Assembly (NCBI GenBank): GCA_021521415.1
Contig: JAIQDT010004227.1
Coordinates: 62,001 to 126,000, forward strand
DNA from: Bidens hawaiensis
Lineage: Eukaryota; Streptophyta; Magnoliopsida; Asterales; Asteraceae
Reading direction: 5' to 3'
Length of the DNA: 64,000 nt
The notes below the pieces were generated by a model. It did no database searches. It saw only the letters and a program-made list of their open reading frames with translations, and was not told where the DNA came from. Positions 58,519-64,000 of this stretch are shown piece after piece. A program made the position numbers and the translations under genes. Every line of letters begins with the position of its first letter. Positions within the stretch are counted from its first letter, which is position 1.

Positions 58519-59902
58519 TGAGTAAACTTCCTGAGGGGGCGACGGGAACTCCTGCACTTGTTTCACGTGTGACTAACACTGAAATACCTATAGGCCTTGC
58601 CTAGAGTGTTTATGCACGTGTGACAGCTCCGAGTTCACAAACCACCGAGACAACACCAGGTGGTCGTACCCTTGAACGTGTCACCACACCTACTGGGCCA
58701 AGTCCTACCGATTTAGGACATGTGACGGCCCCAGAAGGATCTAATCTGGGTGACCTTGGTCGAATTGTGAGAGACACTCGCCAACTCGTTCAGTATTAGA
58801 TCTAGAAGATGATTCCGGCGATTCTGATATGGCGAAGTCCCACCGACATAATCGCAGACCCGGCGGATTACTGTCTCCGGAAGAATGGCTTCATGCCCAA
58901 CAAGAGAGCCTGAAAGCGGAGTACGAGGGTAGAGTGCGGAATGCACATCTTCACGCTCGTACCCTGACTTACGAAGAATCTCCTCGGAGATCCCTTTCCC
59001 CTCCTCTAACGGTGAGGGGAAGTCAGATTCGTTACAGTCAGCAAACCAAACAACAATTTGTTGAACCACGAAGGTTACGCCCTCGTCCTCGCATGGACAT
59101 GCGGATGCCTTCTTATTTTGATGAATATGATAGTTATGACTCAACTTATCATCCGGGAGACTACAGTTTCTACACGGGTGATAGCAGGATGAGTTCAAGG
59201 GCAAGAAGCAGTCGTCCGCGTGACTTCTTCCGCCATACTGAGTATCACAGTGATGCTGAGGAAGATTTCACCAAGCCATACCGTCCGACAGCCTTTGCCG
59301 AGAAGTCGAAATTCATAGCCAGCATTGCAACAACACCCTTTCTTGTCAATGCTAAGATACCCACAACGGTGGGTAGATACAATGGCATGACCGATCCAAG
59401 TGATCATCTGCAGAACTTTGTGGCGGTAGGTGGGGTGAGCGGATGGACACTCCCCTATTGGTATCACATGTTCGCATTGACACTAACAGGGGCAGCAAGA
59501 AAATGGTTTGAAAAACTACATGACGGTCAAATTTCTAGTTGGGATGATCTAGTGAAGTTCTCACAACAGTTCAGCCAACAGAAGAAGCACACGCGTGACC
59601 AGTCAGAGATTCTGGATGTTATTCGCCGGGATAATGAATCCATAGAAGATTTTATCACCAGGTTCCACGACGAAAGTCTGAACATTGGTGGGATAATCAA
59701 ATACATGTTTCGCGGTGCCTTCTGCAAGAATGTCAAGTGTGAAGAGTTGATCCGCACACTCACTGGTAGGGATGGGATGCCAAAGGAATGGGACGATCTT
59801 ATGACTGCGGCGAAGTTATTTGCCAACACTGAAAAACTATTAGGGGAATTGTTGTTTGAAGCAAAAACCCAAAGTCGAGTTTCAAACTCCATGACCCAAT
59901 AA
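58519..59902 (+). pseudogene. Tat-type Ty3/gypsy gag, broken at the N-terminus
   Basis: Text starts at ATG 58519 (MSKLPEGATGTPALVS), meets a TAG near 58600 and shifts frame near 58795, where it continues as LDLEDDSGDSDMAKSHRH. From 58829 it is open for 357 residues. The capsid block (KIPTTVGRYNGMTDPSDHLQ, WYHMFALTLTGAARKWFEKL, FSQQKKHTRDQSEILDVIRR, ESIEDFITRFHDESLNIGG) is characteristic of Tat-lineage gag. The stop is at 59902. Confidence 0.85.
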
Positions 59903-61212
59903 ACAGGCAAAAGGGCCAAATTGGTCAAGACTTCAGCCAAATACGGAGGCATCAAAGTCATTTGATGCAAGATCACTCATTGGCAACAAGAACGAAGGAG
60001 GACCCTCGTTTCGGGGTCCTAACACCCCTCTTTCAAAAACTCCCGCTGAAATTCTCACCACGGAAAACGTGAATTTTCGGAAGCCACAACCAGTCACAAG
60101 GAGGTCGTTCCTTGATACCAAAAAACATTGTTCGTATCATAATGACATTGGTCATAATACGAACGAGTGTAATGCTTTGAAAAGCGAAATTGAGATAGCC
60201 GTGAAGTCTGGAAAACTTGGACACCTACTGAAAGATGGGAAGTCCGGCACTGGTAAAGCTCACATACGGGACAACCAGGGCCCACCCAAAAAGCAAGTCA
60301 AGGACTTGAACGTCCATATGATCCAGGGAGAATATAAGTTGGGAGGAAAGAGAAGAGAGTCTGATGAAGAGGAATGTAAAAAACGAACCAGTGATTTTTC
60401 CACGAATCAAGGGAGGTCCCAATAACAAGAACCCCATAATTATCACTGTCGTTTTGGTCATTATCGCTCCCAATATGTTTTCTTTGACACTGGTAGTACA
60501 TCGCACATCATGTACGAACAGTGCTTTGAACAACTGGATGAGGAAGATAAAGAAAGACTGAAACCCATCCATGCTCCTGTATCAGGATTTGGAGGAGAAA
60601 TAATGCATCCGCGAGGAGTGATTTCTTTCCCGGTTACCTTGAGCGACGGAGTTCATTCAAGGACCGAAGAGGTCGAATTTTTTGTTTTACCTGCAACGTC
60701 AAAACATGACATCATCCTGGGGCGAGAAGCAACTGGAGATTTCAATGCTCACCTGTCCACAGCTCACGGTGCGGTAGGAGTTCCAACCAGCAACTGCGTA
60801 GCAATAATTCATGTCAATCGACATTGCTTCACCACAGGAAGCTCAAAACCCAGCAAGATTCCAAAATAATCTCTGAGGACTGAACCGGAAAAATGGGTTT
60901 TGAACAAAAAGTTTCCTGATCAAACTATAACAATTGGACCTGCTATCTCTGAGATAGTAAGGACTTTCTTGAAACAGTTGCTATCAAAAAACATTGATGT
61001 CTTCGCATGGCAACCTGCGGACATGACTGGTGTATCGCGGAACATTGGGGAACACAAATTGAGGGTAAACCCTATGTTTACACCGATTGTTCAAAAACAG
61101 CGTAAGATGGGTCTGGAACAAACAAAAGCAATGAATTAGCAAGTTCAGGACCTCTTACAGGCTGGAATCATTCGTCCAATTCAATATCAGACCTGGGTCG
61201 CCAATCCGGTTA
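59903..61212 (+). pseudogene. Tat-type nucleocapsid, protease and start of RT, truncated
   Basis: After frame changes, 60069-60425 reads a zinc-finger-like HCSYHNDIGHNTNECNALK. Protease follows with the active site DTGST (near 60490) and LGREATGDF before the stop at 60869. The RT start at 60900-61139 reads FLKQLLSKNIDVFAWQPADM and HKLRVNPMFTPIVQKQRKMG, then a TAG, then QVQDLLQAGIIRP and TWVANPVM. It is cut at 61212 by the next LTR. No RT catalytic motif is in the window. Confidence 0.8.
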
Positions 61213-62649
61213 TGTGACAATCGTCAATTCCAGGTTAACCTCGTTAACTCAACTCCGTTAATTCAAACTTTAAAGATCGTTGAATCTATAACGTACACTT
61301 CATTACATTTAAACTAGGGTTTAAATGACGCGTAACACTTACTACATGTGTAGTCTTTCGGGATTTGCACCGAAACGCAAACGAGTTGACGCAAACGATT
61401 GATAAATAAACGATAAACGTAAAAACAATAATTATGTGATTATTATGTGTTAGGATTATGTGCTATGTGATAAAACTATGGTCATGTTAACTTATTGGGC
61501 AAGTATGATGGAATGTTCTAGAAAAACAACACTTGGAAAGAAGAGGGACTAGAGTGTAACTTGTATTATTATAAATACATCACTAATAAACAAACCCTAA
61601 CTTATTATTAACCTACAACCCTAAATCGGCTCTCTCTCCCTCTCTTGATCCACGGCTGCCGTCCACCTTCATCACACACACACACATCAATCAAGAGATT
61701 AATCCAAGAACTAGGTGCTAGGAAGGTATACTTGATCATCTCTTACCTCCTTGTTGTGTAATTTTGATGTTTAATGGGTTGTATGTAAACCCTAACTCAG
61801 CCGATTATATGTATGTATGTGATCAATATGATAGTTGTTAGTTGGATAATAGATTGATAACTAGATTGATGTTGTTGCATGATTGATTGTTGTTCTTGAT
61901 TTGGATTAGATCACAAACCCTAATCTTGTATGTATGGTGTGATTGATATGCATGGATAGTAGTTATAGTGTCTAGAGGGTTATATGGATGCATGATAGTT
62001 CATAGGTTGTGATTATGTTGAGTTTTGATGTGAACAGATTCTGGACAGAATGTATATACGATGTTTAACTGACTGTAACGAAGTGTAAACGTGAAAATTG
62101 ATTGAGATTGTGGGTACTGCAGTAAACTAGGTTGAGTCTAGTTTCTATGAAGTATAAATTCGTAATTTTTGGATAAGTGGAAGTATACTTTTATGATTTT
62201 ACAAAAACGTGATGCAAAGCTGAGCTGTTAGACCTGCTGTTAGGTTATGTTGTAAATGTTATATCTCATGAACCACGAGACCAATTGGGTTGGTTCCACT
62301 TCTGGAAGTTGACTCACTGAGTTAGGAACCAAACCCAAGTGGTCTTGCATTTATTGGATTTTTCGTTTAACGGGAATTTCAAATAACATTCTGTTGCGCA
62401 TGAATCTGACTGATATGAGTTTACTGTAGTGTTTTGATCATTATGAGCAATCTATATGGAATAAAAAGAAGATAAAACATGTTCTGGAAACCTAAGATAT
62501 GTATGCTTCTGTGGTAATTTTTGGTGAATTAATTGAGACGTTATAATCGGTGAACTAGTGCAATCTTTCAAGTAGAAATTCTGTCATAACGAAACTAGCT
62601 GCTGAGTTGTATAGGAATGCATGAAATATGATAGTTTTTATATAATTGT

Positions 62650-62790
62650 TGTATTTTGACCAAAATACCCTTGCGGGGAATAGTTGCTAGTTGATTTCCA
62701 TGAATTGACCAAATTGCCCTTATGGGGAATAATGGTTAGTTAGTCTTTGTTTGTTGACCAAAATGCCCTTACGGGAATAATTTGCTAATA
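62650..62790. repeat. three tandem units around GACCAAAATGCCCTTA
   Basis: Units at about 62656, 62706 and 62756 read GACCAAAATACCCTTGCGGG, GACCAAATTGCCCTTATGGG and GACCAAAATGCCCTTACGGG. CCC and GGG can pair across a short loop in each. Confidence 0.75.
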
Positions 62791-63473
62791 AGTATGTTAT
62801 TAATACGTGACACGAAAGTAATTGCTCACTCATGTATCGTATCACAATTGTACTTGTTTAAATCACACACGGTTCACAAACGAAACACGAAACATGATAC
62901 GTGCATAGGTATTATGTGCCGAGTCTAGAGACTCGTTAAACGTTCCGATACTTAGAAAATCTCTTTGTTATTTTAGAACGCTAGAGAGTTTTCTACGACG
63001 CGCATCACTCGGTGATCTAATTTGGAATATTCTTCGCAAACAGTGAGTTCACTTACCCCGCTCTTTGAACTGTTTTCAAACGTTTTTCACTTGGGGGAGA
63101 TAACATACTCCGATAAACGCATTTTTGAGATAAACAAATATTTAAGATTTTGTTATAAATTATATATATCACTTGTAGAGGCTAAGCGGCACGTAACCCT
63201 TGAAGTCCCACGCATCGAACCGGTTAATATTTGGAATAGCGAGTCACTGTTGAGTAGTACTACTGGGTTTGACAAACCCCACCCGACGCTAAGCTCAACT
63301 GGAGGTTGAGTGGGTGTAATTTTGGCTAACACTTACCATGGTCTGGGTTGACCTGGTGACGGGCACTTGATAAACAGTCAGCTTCGGTCTCGAACCACTT
63401 AGTAATACTTGTTGTATAGATTAGCTACCTATCGATATATAATTTGACATAACATTATCTGATAACACTTAAA

Positions 63474-63700
63474 CGCTGTAACGTGGTTACACACTTAAAC
63501 GCCGTAACGTGGTTACGCAAAACATTTAAACGCTGTAACGTGGTTACACACTTAAACGCCGTAACGTGGTTACGCAAAACATTTAAACGCTGTAACGTGG
63601 TTACACACTTAAACGCCGTAACGTGGTTACGCAAAACATTTAAACGCCGTAACGTGGTTACGCAAAACTTTTAAACGCCGTAACGTGGTTACGCAAAACA
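63474..63700. repeat. eightfold tandem repeat with GTAACGTGGTTAC core
   Basis: Units of about 27 and 30 bases alternate (ACGCTGTAACGTGGTTAC, ACGCCGTAACGTGGTTACGC), so the higher-order period is about 57. The core is palindromic, with arms GTAAC and GTTAC. Confidence 0.88.
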
Positions 63701-64000
63701 CTTAACGAAAACGCTGAACTCAAACGCTAAACGATTTATCTTATATAACTTGTGAACTCACCAACCTCGTGTTGACCCCTTTTAGTATGTTATTCTCAGG
63801 TAGCCGAGGCGGGCGCGCGGTTTAGGAGCATGCATTAATTGTTAAACATCTTACTCTGCAAACTTAATTTTAACATTTACATTTGGTTTTAAGTCGTCCT
63901 GCGTGACGCAACTTTTGAATTAAGGTTTTACGCTTCCGCACTTATTTTTCATTTAAACGTTTTCTTTGGTTTGGTTATAACTAATGATTCCGATCCTGCC

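Larger units (their letters stand above)
61213..64000 (+). repeat. long chromovirus-type LTR, right end outside the window
   Basis: Begins TGTGACAATCGTCAATTCC, directly interrupting the Tat RT. TATAAATA at about 61571 is a TATA box. It holds a triple repeat near 62650-62790 and an eightfold GTAACGTGGTTAC repeat (63474-63700), with donor-like GTGAGT at 63043 and acceptor-like CTCAG at 63799. Orientation is inferred from the similarity of its end and layout to the chromovirus LTR. Confidence 0.65.

Noticed and set aside
63474..63700. CRISPR-like regular repeats
   Set aside because: Units abut with no unique spacers, lie in a plant LTR, and no cas gene is present. The same applies to the other arrays.

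Overview
This window reads as nuclear DNA of a flowering plant, most likely a eudicot with a repeat-rich genome. The composite-family type is a guess from the style of the retroelements; nothing here proves it. It is almost entirely LTR retrotransposons nested in each other. I found no intact host gene, no convincing functional tRNA or rRNA gene, no CRISPR array and nothing bacterial.

Layout. (1) 1-14398: a minus-strand Athila-type Ty3/gypsy element running off the left edge (decayed gag and the first protease residues, a 17-nt perfect tRNA-Asp primer binding site, one LTR). Its LTR is split by (2) 2250-13073: a complete, very young plus-strand chromovirus (Tekay/Del-like) with 2555-bp LTRs, ATATT target duplications, a 1486-residue Gag-Pol frame and a C-terminal chromodomain. 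The whole Athila block sits in the 5' LTR of (3) 14399-48802: an old, decayed Copia element (A). Copia A was hit twice. (4) 19358-31636 is a minus-strand SIRE/Maximus-like Copia (B) with CTGGT duplications, inserted four bases upstream of the YVDD codons of Copia A's reverse transcriptase. (5) 32815-47399 is a plus-strand SIRE-like Copia (C) in Copia A's 3' non-coding part. B and C both carry broken accessory ORFs downstream of pol. Right of Copia A lie a truncated LTR (48803-49843), a solo LTR with ACCAT duplications (50147-52168), a CACTA-like end, a MITE-like segment, about 3 kb of unassigned AT-rich DNA, a Tat-type Ty3/gypsy element (about 57065-61212) cut off inside its RT, and a further long chromovirus-type LTR (61213-64000) leaving the window.

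How it fits together. Only the young chromovirus has an uninterrupted pol, and even that has Asp in place of the active-site Gly of its protease (DTDA). LTR differences counted by eye give the order: chromovirus youngest (about 1 in 2555), Copia B (about 8 in 420), Copia C (about 35 in 1216), Copia A older and heavily mutated.

The most unusual signal is in the non-coding parts. Several elements carry tandem families of small hairpins. In the chromovirus LTR (3795-3987) five hairpins share a 12-nt loop while their stems differ but still pair. In the Copia A leader (15899-16227) three share a 16-nt loop in the same way. In the chromovirus 3' region a roughly 50-nt module recurs with compensated arms. 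Copia B has the reverse arrangement: one stem word, AACTTCGC, occurs 22 times with varying loops. Copia C and other LTRs carry their own short-motif arrays. This fixed-loop, covarying-stem pattern is the best candidate here for an undescribed system.
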